A stretch of DNA of 64,000 nucleotides, from assembly GCF_030247185.1 (NCBI RefSeq), contig NC_080572.1, forward strand, positions 8,201,007-8,265,006, read 5' to 3'. The stretch is from Malaya genurostris. Lineage: Eukaryota; Arthropoda; Insecta; Diptera; Culicidae. Below the pieces are notes generated by a model. It made no database searches, was not told the DNA's origin, and worked only from the letters and a program-made list of their open reading frames with translations. Of this stretch, positions 25,217 through 35,780 are shown piece by piece; position 1 is the stretch's first letter, and each line of letters begins with the position of its first letter. The position numbers and the translations under genes were made by a program.

Positions 25217-26330
25217 TACTAGCTGAATTACCCGGCGTTTCTCAGAAATGTTTCGTGAAGGCAAGGCCGCAAAAACAGTTTTAGAAATTGTTCTGACCAT
25301 TGAAATACTCAGAGCGTAGTGAAACACAACTTATTTCCACACAATTGCTCAAGATTGTGATAATGATTATTGGATAACGAAAGGCTGTTCATAACTACGT
25401 TAGATAACACTTTCGTTCTATAGAATTACGATTCAGTTAATTTAAATGTATCCTACCTCGTTTTTCGACGAATAAGATAAATTTAACAATAAACCTCTTT
25501 TTAGAGGCACTTGCTACAAACTCCAACCTTTTGTTCACCTGTGCAATGAATATCTGATCTCGAAGAGAAAAAATAGCTTTATCACCACCTCTGAATTGCA
25601 AAAAGTACCTCTGCCAAATTGGGTGATAATTTAGTAAGTTGTTATGGAATTATTCCGATATTTACAACAATGAGCTGAGAGCTTCTTCAATAGACACTTG
25701 CTATCTTTTCACGCGTAGAAATGTCCTAACGATCATCTCTTATTTGTAATAAATATCTGTGCCTGTCGAAAAATTTCGATTTCGTAAAACTCGAAACATT
25801 TTGCCTTAAATTCCCCCTGTTAGCAAACACCTATGGCAACCACCACCTCCCCCAGCCTCCTCTTTAAAATATCTCTTATAACAACCTATGAACAGCAAGA
25901 ATTACTTGTGCCAAGATAGGTAATAATCTATTGAGTTGTTTTGGAGTTATGTTTGATCATATATGCAACTTATCCTTTACATGTTTCGAACCAACAATTC
26001 AAATAGTATCGATACTCATCCAAAGTCTTCAAATAGTATCGATACTCATCCAATTAGATAATCTTTTTCATGATCTCCTGTTAGATACCCTTGCTAGGCC
26101 CCCTTCCCCATAAAAAAACACTTATGACCATCTCTGAAGAGCAAGAAGTATTCGTGCCAAAATTGAGAGCAATCCGCTCAGTAGTAGTACCGTTAGAAAC
26201 ATTACACCCACTTGATGCACCACCACCCCCCCCCCCCAAAGCATATCTAAGATATGCAAAATGTTTCTATGGTCTTAAAAAAAACTATCGATTTCTTGTC
26301 CTATCTAACATATTCTTCATAATGTAGACC
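25217..26330. repeat. Diverged internal repeats inside the 3-kb insertion
   Basis: The block starts with TAGCTGAATTACCCGGCGTT, a phrase common in dispersed insect repeats. Three related segments follow at about 25583-25665, 25885-25950 and 26118-26190. Each has the order GCAAGAA-like, GTGCCAA-like, then a GGTAATAATCTA-like phrase. The segments are separated by C-rich stretches that include poly(C) near 26230. Spacing is about 300 and 235 bp. No protein is encoded. Confidence 0.5.
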
Positions 26331-27094
26331 TTGAAATCCCGAACAAATTTCAACAGTAAAAAGCTTAGGAGATTTCAGGTTTTGAGCTAGATCATATTTT
26401 AGCACACCAGATCCATATAGTACAGCGATTTTGCATTAATATTTGAAAAACTTAGAAAACTAGTTTGAAAACCCTATTCTCTAAATAATCAGATTTCCAT
26501 GAATTATCTATGTATAATCCATTTTATCTGAAGCAAGCAAATGAATTGCTTAATGTTCGCTCCGAAATAAATCTTCATCGAATGATCCCGAATTTAAGTC
26601 TACACAAAAATTAAAAACTTTCTAAATCAGTGTGATGCTGTCTGTGGCCAGAAGTAAGATACTGGTTCATTGTCCCAATTAGTCGAAATAAGTAAGATAT
26701 TTTTTTGAAATCAAAATAATATATGATCTGGGATTGCTTTTTGTCATATTCCTAATTCACGTCTTCAGTGAGCCTTCGCTGTAAAAGACTTCACTCTAAA
26801 GTGCTCGCTCTTATGAGCCTCGAAATTCGTATTTCAAAGTGATTACATACTCGAGTAGAGTAAAATCAAATGAATAACTCAATTTGATATTATGATGTTC
26901 ACATGCTACAGCTTCTGGATACGAGAAAGAAAAAAGAGCACATTTTCATACCTGTCAAATAGCCGCACTGCCATACATGATGGTTGCGGGACGTATGCGA
27001 CGAAACGAGTGTACATAGGCTAAAACTACCTGTATACAGCTTTGCGAATCAACACTGCTTGTCATATGATCGAAAATTCTCTATCCACTTACAG

Positions 27095-27190
27095 CTTAAC
27101 GTCACAGTCCATAGCATTCGCAGAGAGTTCGGAATTCAAATCACCTAGGTTCGAAACCCAGTCCCTCTGTGGAGCGCTTTTTTATTGTTG
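27095..27190 (+). repeat. tRNA-like B-box sequence, possible SINE remnant
   Basis: CTAGGTTCGAAACCCAG (about 27149-27165) resembles a tRNA T-arm and pol III B box. It is followed about 15 bp later by a CTTTTTT run that could end pol III transcription. No clear A box, cloverleaf or acceptor stem is found, so this is not called a tRNA gene. Confidence 0.3.
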
Positions 27191-27579
27191 CTAGTGATAT
27201 CGCCTAAAAGTATACTATCCCGGGTCTTTTGCCCAATCTATTTTTAGCTTATGCTCGCGACTTGTTTGTTTTCAGTAATGTCTTTTTAAAGCAAATCAAT
27301 AACTGATCATGCTTTCCAGTTTTGTTTTCGTTATTTGATAATAACTTCAAATTGAGAACTAGTTTTGCTATCAACAAGAAAAAATCTATATCTTATTTAG
27401 ATTTCAGTTTGCTTTCGCTATTAGCAAAAATAGTTTTCTGTTTGATATCATTGGAATATCTTTTTGCTTTCGATTTTGATGTTTTGCCACTTAAAACGAC
27501 CAAAACAACAGCAAATTGAGTAATCGATAAAAGCGAACATCAAAATGAGTTTTCTATTTGATATCACACTCTGCTCGGG

Positions 27580-29057
27580 TAAAGAGTAAAGAGTAAAGAG
27601 TAAAGAGTAAAGAGTAAAGAGTAAAGAGTAAAGAGTAAAGAGTAAAGAGTAAAGAGTAAAGAGTAAAGAGTAAAGAGTAAAGAGTAAAGAGTAAAGAGTA
27701 AAGAGTAAAGAGTAAAGAGTAAAGAGTAAAGAGTAAAGAGTAAAGAGTAAAGAGTAAAGAGTAAAGAGTAAAGAGTAAAGAGTAAAGAGTAAAGAGTAAA
27801 GAGTAAAGAGTAAAGAGTAAAGAGTAAAGAGTAAAGAGTAAAGAGTAAAGAGTAAAGAGTAAAGAGTAAAGAGTAAAGAGTAAAGAGTAAAGAGTAAAGA
27901 GTAAAGAGTAAAGAGTAAAGAGCAAAGACTAAAGAGTAAAGAGTAAAGAGTAAAGAGTAAAGAGTAAATAGTAAAGAGTAAAGAGTAAAAAGTAAAGAGT
28001 AAAGAGTAAAGAGCAAAGAGTAAAGAGTAAAGAGTAAAGAGTAAAGAGTAAAGAGTAAAGAGTAAAGAGTAAAGAGTAAAGAGTAAAGAGTAAAGAGTAA
28101 AGAGTAAAGAGTAAAGAGTAAAGAGTAAAGAGTAAAGAGTAAAGAGTAAAGAGTAAAGAGTAAAGAGTAAAGAGTAAAGAGTAAAGAGTAAAGAGTAAAG
28201 AGTAAAGAGTAAAGAGTAAAGAGTAAAGAGTAAAGAGTAAAGAGTAAAGAGTAAAGAGTAAAGAGTAAAGAGTAAAGAGTAAAGAGTAAAGAGTAAAGAG
28301 TAAAGAGTAAAGAGTAAAGAGTAAAGAGTAAAGAGTAAAGAGTAAAGAGTAAAGAGTAAAGAGTAAAGAGTAAAGAGTAAAGAGTAAAGAGTAAAGAGTA
28401 AAGAGTAAAGAGTAAAGAGTAAAGAGTAAAGAGTAAAGAGTAAAGAGTAAAGAGTAAAGAGTAAAGAGTAAAGAGTAAAGAGTAAAGAGTAAAGAGTAAA
28501 GAGTAAAGAGTAAAGAGTAAAGAGTAAAGAGTAAAGAGTAAAGAGTAAAGAGTAAAGAGTAAAGAGTAAAGAGTAAAGAGTAAAGAGTAAAGAGTAAAGA
28601 GTAAAGAGTAAAGAGTAAAGAGTAAAGAGTAAGAAGTAAAGAGTAAAGAGTAAAGAGTAAAGAGTAAAGAGTAAAGAGTAAAGAGTAAAGAGTAAAGAGT
28701 AAAGAGTAAAGAGTAAAGAGTAAAGAGTAAAGAGTAAAGAGTAAAGAGTAAAGAGTAAAGAGTAAAGAGTAAAGAGTAAAGAGTAAAGAGTAAAGAGTAA
28801 AGAGTAAAGAGTAAAGAGTAAAGAGTAAAGAGTAAAGAGTAAAGAGTAAAGAGTAAAGAGTAAAGAGTAAAGAGTAAAGAGTAAAGAGTAAAGAGTAAAG
28901 AGTAAAGAGTAAAGAGTAAAGAGTAAAGAGTAAAGAGTAAAGAGTAAAGAGTAAAGAGTAAAGAGTAAAGAGTAAAGAGTAAAGAGTAAAGAGTAAAGAG
29001 TAAAGAGTAAAGAGTAAAGAGTAAAGAGTAAAGAGTAAAGAGTAAAGAGTAAAGAGT
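27580..29057. repeat. Heptamer satellite array, right part (about 1.5 kb)
   Basis: This is the continuation of the same array beyond the 3-kb insertion. It is almost pure GAGTAAA, with only a few variant units near 27921, 27967, 27989, 28012 and 28630. The B variant that fills blocks of the left part is nearly absent. The array ends at a TTAACTATACG boundary with unique DNA. Confidence 0.95.
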
Positions 29058-30899
29058 TAACTATACGATTTTAGGAAAATCAGATTAACGTTTAGATTCA
29101 CTAATTAACTTATAGAAAAAACTTTTGTAAGTCTGTGCTTTGTTTTCATGCAGGCCCTGAATGAATATAGATATTGTTGACATGTATGCTGTCTGTACAA
29201 TTTTCCGTAACGGTTTGAAACTATCTTTTATGAGTATAGTTTAAATTCCATTCAAACTCTGAACGTATGTACCCTTCGTGTAACTAACTCCTGGATAAAA
29301 CCATTCTGAATCGAGATGCAGTCACATATTTTCACCCAGAGGATTTGCAGACGTAAAAAAGGCGGCGAAACTTTGGAGCACGATGACATCTTGTTAGCAG
29401 GTCAAAAGATTCGAACGTGACAGTGAACACCGGTTTCATCCGCCACCACGAAACTTATTCTTCTCGTGAACTTGTCCAGGATCGTCCTCCGACAGGGAGT
29501 ATATTTCTAATTTGCCATGTTTTTTCATTATTCAGAACTTCTATCGGTTCAGGTTAGACTAAAGAAAAGAGAAACTAGGAGAGTCGTATCGAGAATGAGG
29601 TTACTAAAACGGACGACTTGCTGTCGAAACTCCCACGCAAACACGAGCAAAAACTTCGGTGGGGGAAGGAATACTGACTCATCTTCCAAAACCGGCAAGG
29701 CACACACACAGAGAAAGAGAGAAGAAATAGGTAGCTCCTGAAAAAAACCGAAACGAGATTTTTATCCCCCGCGGGCCAGGATTTATATTAGATTTAGCGC
29801 ACCGGACCGGTATCACCTTCGGCGGCAAGATGAAGGTAGTAGCGCGCACGTACTTCCCATAAAGGATAATTTATTGGAGAAATTGCTGTCATAATCTGCT
29901 GTTTCGGTCGGGTCTTTGCCGGTTCGTTGCTCATCATTACGATCGTTTCATGCCGAACGGTTTTGCATTGCCGTTGTCATAACAACCGTTGGAAATACAT
30001 CAATTGAGTGAAATTTCACCCGAAAACAATAGCTAGGATAATAAGACATCTTTAACACTTGTCCAACACTAAACTTGTTGCCTGTCCTTAAACCATCATC
30101 AATCAAAGCAGTGATATCTTCTGGATGAACCATGTCTCACTCTAAGTACTTGAGCTTTCTCAATGGCAACAACACCTTCTGAACTTTGACTTTCACACTA
30201 TATTCTAAGCAACAAAAGAACATTTCGGGATTACATGGTTGCAAGATATCCGGTCAGAAGATTAATAGAGCAAGCGATAACCCCAGATTCATTCCCGGAA
30301 GCATTCCCCCGGGCTTCAGATAACCAGGAAATGAATTGGGTTCCAAGAAAATAGTCTGCACTTTTCTGACCGAACAAGGAACAAAATACATACCGAATAA
30401 TGTGAAGTAAAGTGGAAAAAAGTAGTACGCTCCCAATTGCCACTGATTCTTGCTTGCTTTTCTGCAAGTAGAGACCGGCTTACAGGATAACATTCGAAGG
30501 GTGGCGAGCACAAGTACGTGGAAATGTCACCCGATCTCTTGGAATTCTGCTCAAACAAGAGAAACCGAGTGTCTTTCCGGCTTCTGAGAAAAGAAAAGTG
30601 TAGAAAGGGTGTATACATGAAAATACAGATTTCTTAACGAACCATTTCGGATTATATGTTTTAAGTTGTTGCCAGCATTACGGTGAGATGTCGTTACTCT
30701 GGTTTTAGAATTCAACTCAATCTCGGGATCGAGAAATAAAACTGTTGAGCAGTAAAAAAACTGTTTTAATCCACTGGTGTTATGATACCTTTCCAGTGGT
30801 TTTATGATACTCTTCTCATATCACTCATAATTTCGTAAATATTACTAAGGGACTCTTAAAAAAACTTTTCTTTGAATCTCCAATTAGATCAAGAAAGGT
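29058..30899. other. Anonymous DNA
   Basis: No gene is supported. A 61-codon minus-strand frame at 29948-30133 has a protein-like start (MVHPEDITALIDDGLRTGN), but it matches no family I know and has no convincing splice signals. Other frames at 29517-29741 and 30231-30618 are unrecognised. Confidence 0.4.
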
Positions 30900-31330
30900 T
30901 ATATGGGCATAACCATTTCAATTTGTAAATTTTTCTATTTTGTATTGTAACTCGATGACGGTTTGAGATTTTAAACACATTTCACCTTGTAGTTCCGATA
31001 CCGGAAGTCGAATCTGGACAAAGTTTAATAGTAGCCTATGGGGCAATAAGACCTTTCATTTGAGTTTGTGAAAACCGTTTGAACCGTCTCAGAGAAATGT
31101 TAGGTGTGGTCGGCTTTTGAGTTTTTGGCCATTATTTTCAGTACATCTGGAACCGGGAACTGGAAATCATAACAGCCGAAATTGTCTCGTATGGTTAGTG
31201 ACATAAATTAAAACAGTTTTGAGTCAAACTACGATTTAGTTCGTTTGATTTGTTTGATAAAATTCTATGGGATTGTAGAAACTTTCATTTGAATCTCAAT
31301 CAAACATTTTCTGATCTCGATGAACTTCCT
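30900..31330. repeat. Relic of the GCCTTTCTC-type dispersed repeat
   Basis: This contains the family phrases TTCCGATACCGGAAGTCG, AAGACCTTTCATTTGAG and TTTGTGAAAACCG in the order seen elsewhere in the window. The ends are not clear. The segment abuts the left terminal repeat of the mariner-like element. Confidence 0.5.
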
Positions 31331-31337
31331 TCGGGTC

Positions 31338-32376
31338 TACAGGGTCCGCCATGTAACTTGCTTTTTTAAACATGCAATAGAACACAAACGGTTCATCCGA
31401 TTCAAAATTTATTTTTTTCATATTAAAGTTCAATCCTTCCGATTAATTGTGGAATATAATTTCATTCAAATGGCTGCCTCGGCAGTACGCCATACGGTCG
31501 GTCCAGTTTTTTAGTACATGCTCGATTGTATGCAGCTTTATTTCAGCATGCACGAATGTTATCCTTCAAGGCATGAATTGTCTCTGGCTTGTCCACATAA
31601 CACTTATCTTTGACAGCCCCCCAAAGATAATAGTCTAACGGCGTTAAATCACAGCTCCGAGGCGGCCAAACGACATCCGAATTTCGACTGAGAATTCGAT
31701 CTGCGCAGAAGATCGATTGTAGCTTTGGCTGTGTGGTACGGAGCGCCGTCTTGTTGGAACCAAATGGTGTCCAAGTCGTCCTCTTCAAGTAACGGGAAGA
31801 ACCAATCGCTAATCATGACGCGGTAGCGTTCGCCATTGACCGTGGCGGCTCCTCCCTCATTATCGAAGAAAATGGCCCAATGATACCGCCAGACCAAAAT
31901 CCGCACCAAACCGTCACTCTCTGAGATGCATCGGCTTCTCCATGATAACGTGCGGGTTTTCCGATGCGACAATATTGCTTATCAGTGCGGTAAAATTTCA
32001 TTTTCAATCGAATAATATAAGATGAAAACGAAATTTATGACCGCTGACCGTCAGCATATCCCTACTTATTCATTTGACTTTTGCTGCCATTTTTAAGTGA
32101 AGCTCCCGGAATTCATCGTCAGTTGAATAATCGTTGATAGTCATTTGAAGTTTTGCTTGCTCAGTCTCAAGTGCGGAGTAGTGTAGCTCCTTCATTGCCT
32201 TCGCTCTTGGTAGTAAGCAAATTCGAACGAATAGAATTATAAATGGAGTAAAGTATTAAAAATGAAAACTGAAGGAGGAAACAATTAATTTATGTGTATT
32301 CTGTGATTGATATTTCAGCAAATCGCTAATCGAAATAATCGCTAGTTAAAAAATAAATTAGATGGTGGACCCTGTA
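31338..32376 (-). mobile_element. Mariner-like element with both TIRs, about 1.04 kb
   Basis: The left end TACAGGGTCCGCCATGTAAC and the inverse of the right end TACAGGGTCCACCATCTAAT differ at only a few positions. Both begin with TA, the expected Tc1/mariner target dinucleotide. The interior encodes a broken transposase on the minus strand (31443-32007). Full-length relatives need roughly 1.2-1.4 kb, so the copy is internally deleted at its 5' side. Confidence 0.85.
31443..32007 (-). pseudogene. Broken mariner-family transposase
   Basis: This is the C-terminal two-thirds of a Tc1/mariner-superfamily transposase, the DDE/D enzyme that cuts and rejoins transposon ends. The pieces lie in different frames. 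First comes RVTVWCGFWSGGIIGPF (about 31870-31940). Then WFQQDGAPYHTA holds the second catalytic Asp (codon at 31748-31750). Next, VVWPPRSCDLTPLDYYLWG holds the third Asp (31648-31650). The tail is VLKNWTDRMAYCRGSHLNEII, ending at a TAA at 31443-31445. The two Asp codons are 100 nt apart, which is not a multiple of three, so a frameshift lies between them. The DNA-binding N-terminus and the first catalytic Asp (SDEAHF-type motif) are missing. The protein is not functional. The family assignment is secure from the motifs. Confidence 0.85.
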
Positions 32377-32754
32377 TATGCAAAAGTCGGATTTTTGGAA
32401 ATGTCTTGCATTTTCTTTTGAACACTTTGCTATTCAACTGCAGCAGTCATTTAATTTTACCATTTTTTTATCTCAGAAGCATTCCAAATCATCAAGTCAA
32501 TCAGGTTCTCTTCAATGAAATTCATGTTGTTATGCGTTTTTTAGACAAATTTCCTTGTAGATCTTGGAGACCGTCAAATATCTATATCTATATCAAACAA
32601 TCAATTATCTGTATGAACGACTTACAGTACAGTATTACAATGGGAACGTTGTAAAAAGAATGCAAAAAGTAGTAGCCGAATAGTGTCATGTTTGGACCAT
32701 AAGACGTGTGAAACAGAATTTCCGTCAGATGTGGCCGAACGTTGTCGTGTTAAT
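32377..32754. other. Short anonymous spacer between two insertions
   Basis: This is AT-rich DNA between the mariner-like element and the 3' target duplication of the retrotransposon. Nothing is recognised in it. Confidence 0.4.
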
Positions 32755-32766
32755 ATATTACGGACT

Positions 32767-32769
<3 letters not shown>
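32755..32769. repeat. Target-site duplication, 3' side
   Basis: ATATTACGGACTCTT is identical to 37562-37576 at the other end of the retrotransposon. The last two T residues could equally belong to the poly(T) run. Confidence 0.9.
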
Positions 32770-32797
<28 letters not shown>

Positions 32798-32803
32798 TAA
32801 CTA

Positions 32804-32809
32804 TTTATT
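32804..32809 (-). terminator. Polyadenylation signal AATAAA of the retrotransposon
   Basis: Minus-strand AATAAA lies 11 nt before the poly(A) tail (32792-32770), as expected for the 3' end of a pol II retrotransposon transcript. Confidence 0.7.
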
Positions 32810-32883
32810 GGAATATGAGTTAAAATTAAATTATTAAGATTTAAATTGGGTGTTCAGCCACAAGTGGTGACTTTTCAGCCCTG

Positions 32884-33008
<125 letters not shown>

Positions 33009-33128
33009 TTGGTTATTACCATGAAGACATCATTTGCTTCCGCAATTCTGAGATTTTTGTGTAGGGAAAATTCTAAACCTACTTGTATTGTGTAATGGGG
33101 AAAAGGAACTTATATACTAACTTACTAA

Positions 33129-35780
33129 CTAATACAGAGAGCGAATCGATTCAATTGAAGATTGCATCGATTTTTGTCGGAATTTGCTTATAATATTATG
33201 TGACATTACATCTAATGGTTCTATATTTGTGAGTCTGTGTAACTCATTTGTACTAAACCAGGGAGGACGCTTCAGAATCATTTTCAGAATTTTATTCTGA
33301 ATCCTTTGAAGCGTTTTCTTCCTGGTGGAACAACAGCTTGACCAAATTGGTACCGCATAAAGCATGGCTGGTCTGAAAATTTGTTTATAAATTAACAATT
33401 TGTTTTTTAGACAGAGCTTAGAATTTCTGTTTATAAGAGGATATAAACATTTAATATATTTATTACACTTTGCCTGGATTCCTTCAATGTGATCCTTGAA
33501 AGTGAGTTTTTTGTCATACGTTAAACCTAAGTATTTAGCTTGATCAGACCATGTCAATTCCAAGCCATTCAATTTGAGAATGTGATTATTGTTTGGTTTA
33601 AGAAAAGAAGCTCTTGGCTTGTGAGGAAAGATAATTAATTGCGTTTTTGCTGCATTTGGTTTAATTTTCCATTTTGACAGATAATCACTGAAAATATTTA
33701 AACTTCTTTGTAGGCGACTGCAGATCACTCTTAGATTTCTACCTGTGGCTAACAGACTTGTGTCGTCACAGAATAGCGATTTCTGACAACCAACGGGTAG
33801 ATTTGGAAGATCAGAAGTGAAAATATTATACAAGATTGGAGCTACACTCGAACCCTGCGGAACACCGGCTCGTACGGGTAGCAATTCGGATTTACAATTC
33901 TGATAGCTAACCTGAAGAGTACGATCAGTTAAATAATTTTGAATCATTTTGATCAAATAAATAGGAAACTGGAAATCAGACATTTTTGCTATTAAACCTT
34001 TGTGCCAAACACTGTCGAATGCTTTTTCTATGTCTAGAAGAGCAACTCCAGTGGATAACCCAGAAGATTTATTTGATTTTATCATGTTCGTTACTCTGAC
34101 AAGTTGATGAGTAGTTGAATGTTCATGACGAAATCCAAACTGCTCTGGTAAAAAAATTAAATTCTCATTTATATGAGTCATCATTCTTAACAAGATAATT
34201 TTTTCAAAAAGTTTACTGATAGAAGAAAGTAAGCTAATTGGGCGATAACTTGATGTTTCTGCTGGGTTTTTATCAGGTTTTAGGATAGGAATTACTTTAG
34301 CGTTTTTCCATCTTTTTGGGAAGTAAGCTAATGAAAAACACTTGTTGAAAATTTTAACCAGGAGTCTCAAGGCAACATCGGGAAGATTTTTAATAAGAAT
34401 ATTAAAAATTCCATCATTACCAGGAGCCTTCATGTTTTTAAGTTTTCTAATAATTGATTTAATTTCATCAAAATTCGTCTCAATAATGTCATCGTGTGAT
34501 AACACTTGAGTTGAAATATGATCATATTTCAGTGAGACTTCATTTTCAATAGGACTCACAACGTTCAAATTAAAATTGTGGACACTCTCGAACTGCTGAG
34601 CAAGTTTTTGAGCTTTTTCGCCATTTGTAAGAAGTATTTGATTTCCTTCCTTGAGAGCAGGAATAGGTTTCTGAGGTTTCTTAAGAACCTTAGAAAATTT
34701 CCAGAAAGGTTTAGAATATGGTTTAATTTGTTCAACTTCTTTAGCGAAATTTTCATTTCGCAAAAGAGTAAATCTATGTTTAATTTCTTTTTGTAAATCC
34801 TTAACTATGTTTTTCATAGCAGGATCACGAGAACGTTGATATTGTCGTCGACGAACATTCTTCAACCGAATGAGCAGTTGAAGATTGTCATCGATGATAG
34901 GAGAATTTAATTTAGTTTGAGCTTTGGGAACTGAAAGATTTCTAGCTTCGATAATATAATGATTCAAATTATCAATTGCTGTGTCGATATCCGCAGAATT
35001 TTCTAAAATAGTTTCATGATCCACATGATTTTCAATGTGAGATCTGTAATCCAACCAATTAGCTCTATGATAGTTGAAAATAGAACTAATTGGATTAATT
35101 ATAGCTTCGTTGGAAAGTCTGAATGTTACAGGAAGATGATCTGAGTCAAAATCAGCATGAGTAATCGGTTCACTACAAATGTGACTTTGATCTGTTAGAA
35201 CCAGATCAATTGTAGACGGGTTTTTCACGGAAGAGAAACAAGTAGGATTACTGGGATGAAGAACTGTAAAGTAACCAGCTGAGAGTTGATTGTGAAGTAT
35301 TTTACCATTACTGTTATTTTGCCTACAATTCCACTGGACATGCTTAGCATTTAAGTCCCCTATTACGAAAAATTTCGATCGATATCTTGTAAGTTTTTGC
35401 AAATCGCCTTTAAAGAAATTTAATTGTTCGCCGGTGCATTGGAATGGCAAATATGCTCCAGCGATGAAATAAATTCCATGAATGGTTTCAACTTCGATTC
35501 CCAAGCTTTCAATAACTTTAGTATTGAAAGAAGGTAAAATTCGATGTTTAATTTGCCGTTGGACAAAAATGGAAACTCCACCACCAATTCCAGTAAACCT
35601 GTCAAATCGATGAACCACATAATGTGGATTACTTTTCAATTTTACATTTGGTTTAAGAAAAGTTTCTGTCACAATGGCAATATGAATTTTGTGAACTTTG
35701 AGAAAATTATAAAATTCATCTTCACTCGATTTCAAAGATCGAGCATTCCAATTTAAAATATTCAAATAATTATTTAACAT
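33129..35780 (-). CDS. Retrotransposon ORF2: endonuclease and reverse transcriptase
   Basis: This is the enzyme that nicks target DNA and copies the element's RNA onto it (target-primed reverse transcription). The start is taken at the ATG at 35778-35780, which gives 883 residues; an in-frame GTG one codon upstream is not needed. The APE-type endonuclease spans about 1-220, with NWNARSL (10-16), the acidic TETF (E39), GDLNAKH (141-147) and FDSDHLP (211-217). The reverse transcriptase spans about 450-750, with KAPGNDG (451), LLDIEKAFDSVW (581-592), PQGSSVAP (641-648) and the catalytic FCDD (670-673), where many relatives have FADD. There is no RNase H domain, as usual in the Jockey clade. The start overlaps the end of ORF1 by 11 nt, which suggests coupled or reinitiated translation. 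No internal stop or frameshift is seen, so the product may be functional. Confidence 0.95.
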   Translation of the reverse strand: MLNNYLNILNWNARSLKSSEDEFYNFLKVHKIHIAIVTETFLKPNVKLKSNPHYVVHRFDRFTGIGGGVSIFVQRQIKHRILPSFNTKVIESLGIEVETIHGIYFIAGAYLPFQCTGEQLNFFKGDLQKLTRYRSKFFVIGDLNAKHVQWNCRQNNSNGKILHNQLSAGYFTVLHPSNPTCFSSVKNPSTIDLVLTDQSHICSEPITHADFDSDHLPVTFRLSNEAIINPISSIFNYHRANWLDYRSHIENHVDHETILENSADIDTAIDNLNHYIIEARNLSVPKAQTKLNSPIIDDNLQLLIRLKNVRRRQYQRSRDPAMKNIVKDLQKEIKHRFTLLRNENFAKEVEQIKPYSKPFWKFSKVLKKPQKPIPALKEGNQILLTNGEKAQKLAQQFESVHNFNLNVVSPIENEVSLKYDHISTQVLSHDDIIETNFDEIKSIIRKLKNMKAPGNDGIFNILIKNLPDVALRLLVKIFNKCFSLAYFPKRWKNAKVIPILKPDKNPAETSSYRPISLLSSISKLFEKIILLRMMTHINENLIFLPEQFGFRHEHSTTHQLVRVTNMIKSNKSSGLSTGVALLDIEKAFDSVWHKGLIAKMSDFQFPIYLIKMIQNYLTDRTLQVSYQNCKSELLPVRAGVPQGSSVAPILYNIFTSDLPNLPVGCQKSLFCDDTSLLATGRNLRVICSRLQRSLNIFSDYLSKWKIKPNAAKTQLIIFPHKPRASFLKPNNNHILKLNGLELTWSDQAKYLGLTYDKKLTFKDHIEGIQAKCNKYIKCLYPLINRNSKLCLKNKLLIYKQIFRPAMLYAVPIWSSCCSTRKKTLQRIQNKILKMILKRPPWFSTNELHRLTNIEPLDVMSHNIISKFRQKSMQSSIESIRSLY

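Larger units (their letters stand above)
24508..27579. mobile_element. 3.07-kb insertion with CCCGAGCA ends and TA duplication
   Basis: The left end CCCGAGCAAAGT (24508-24519) and the inverse of the right end (27568-27579) match at 11 of 12 positions. TA flanks both sides (24506-24507 and 27580-27581). If the insert and one TA are removed, the satellite register AAGAGTAAAGAG is restored exactly, so the element inserted into a continuous array. Subterminal direct motifs also recur, ACATCAAAACGAG near the left end and ACATCAAAATGAG near the right. No transposase is visible, so the element is non-autonomous or has lost its gene. A TA duplication is compatible with Tc1/mariner-type or other TA-targeting transposases; the family is not identified. 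Confidence 0.7.

Noticed and set aside
27095..27190. tRNA gene
   Set aside because: Only a T-arm-like B box is visible. No acceptor stem, D-arm or anticodon arm could be folded, so it is kept only as a possible SINE remnant.
15364..29057. CRISPR-like direct repeats
   Set aside because: The repeats are contiguous, without spacers, and the DNA is from an animal genome.
29948..30133. Minus-strand 61-codon frame with a protein-like N-terminus
   Set aside because: No family recognised, no convincing splice sites, and the length is within chance expectation.
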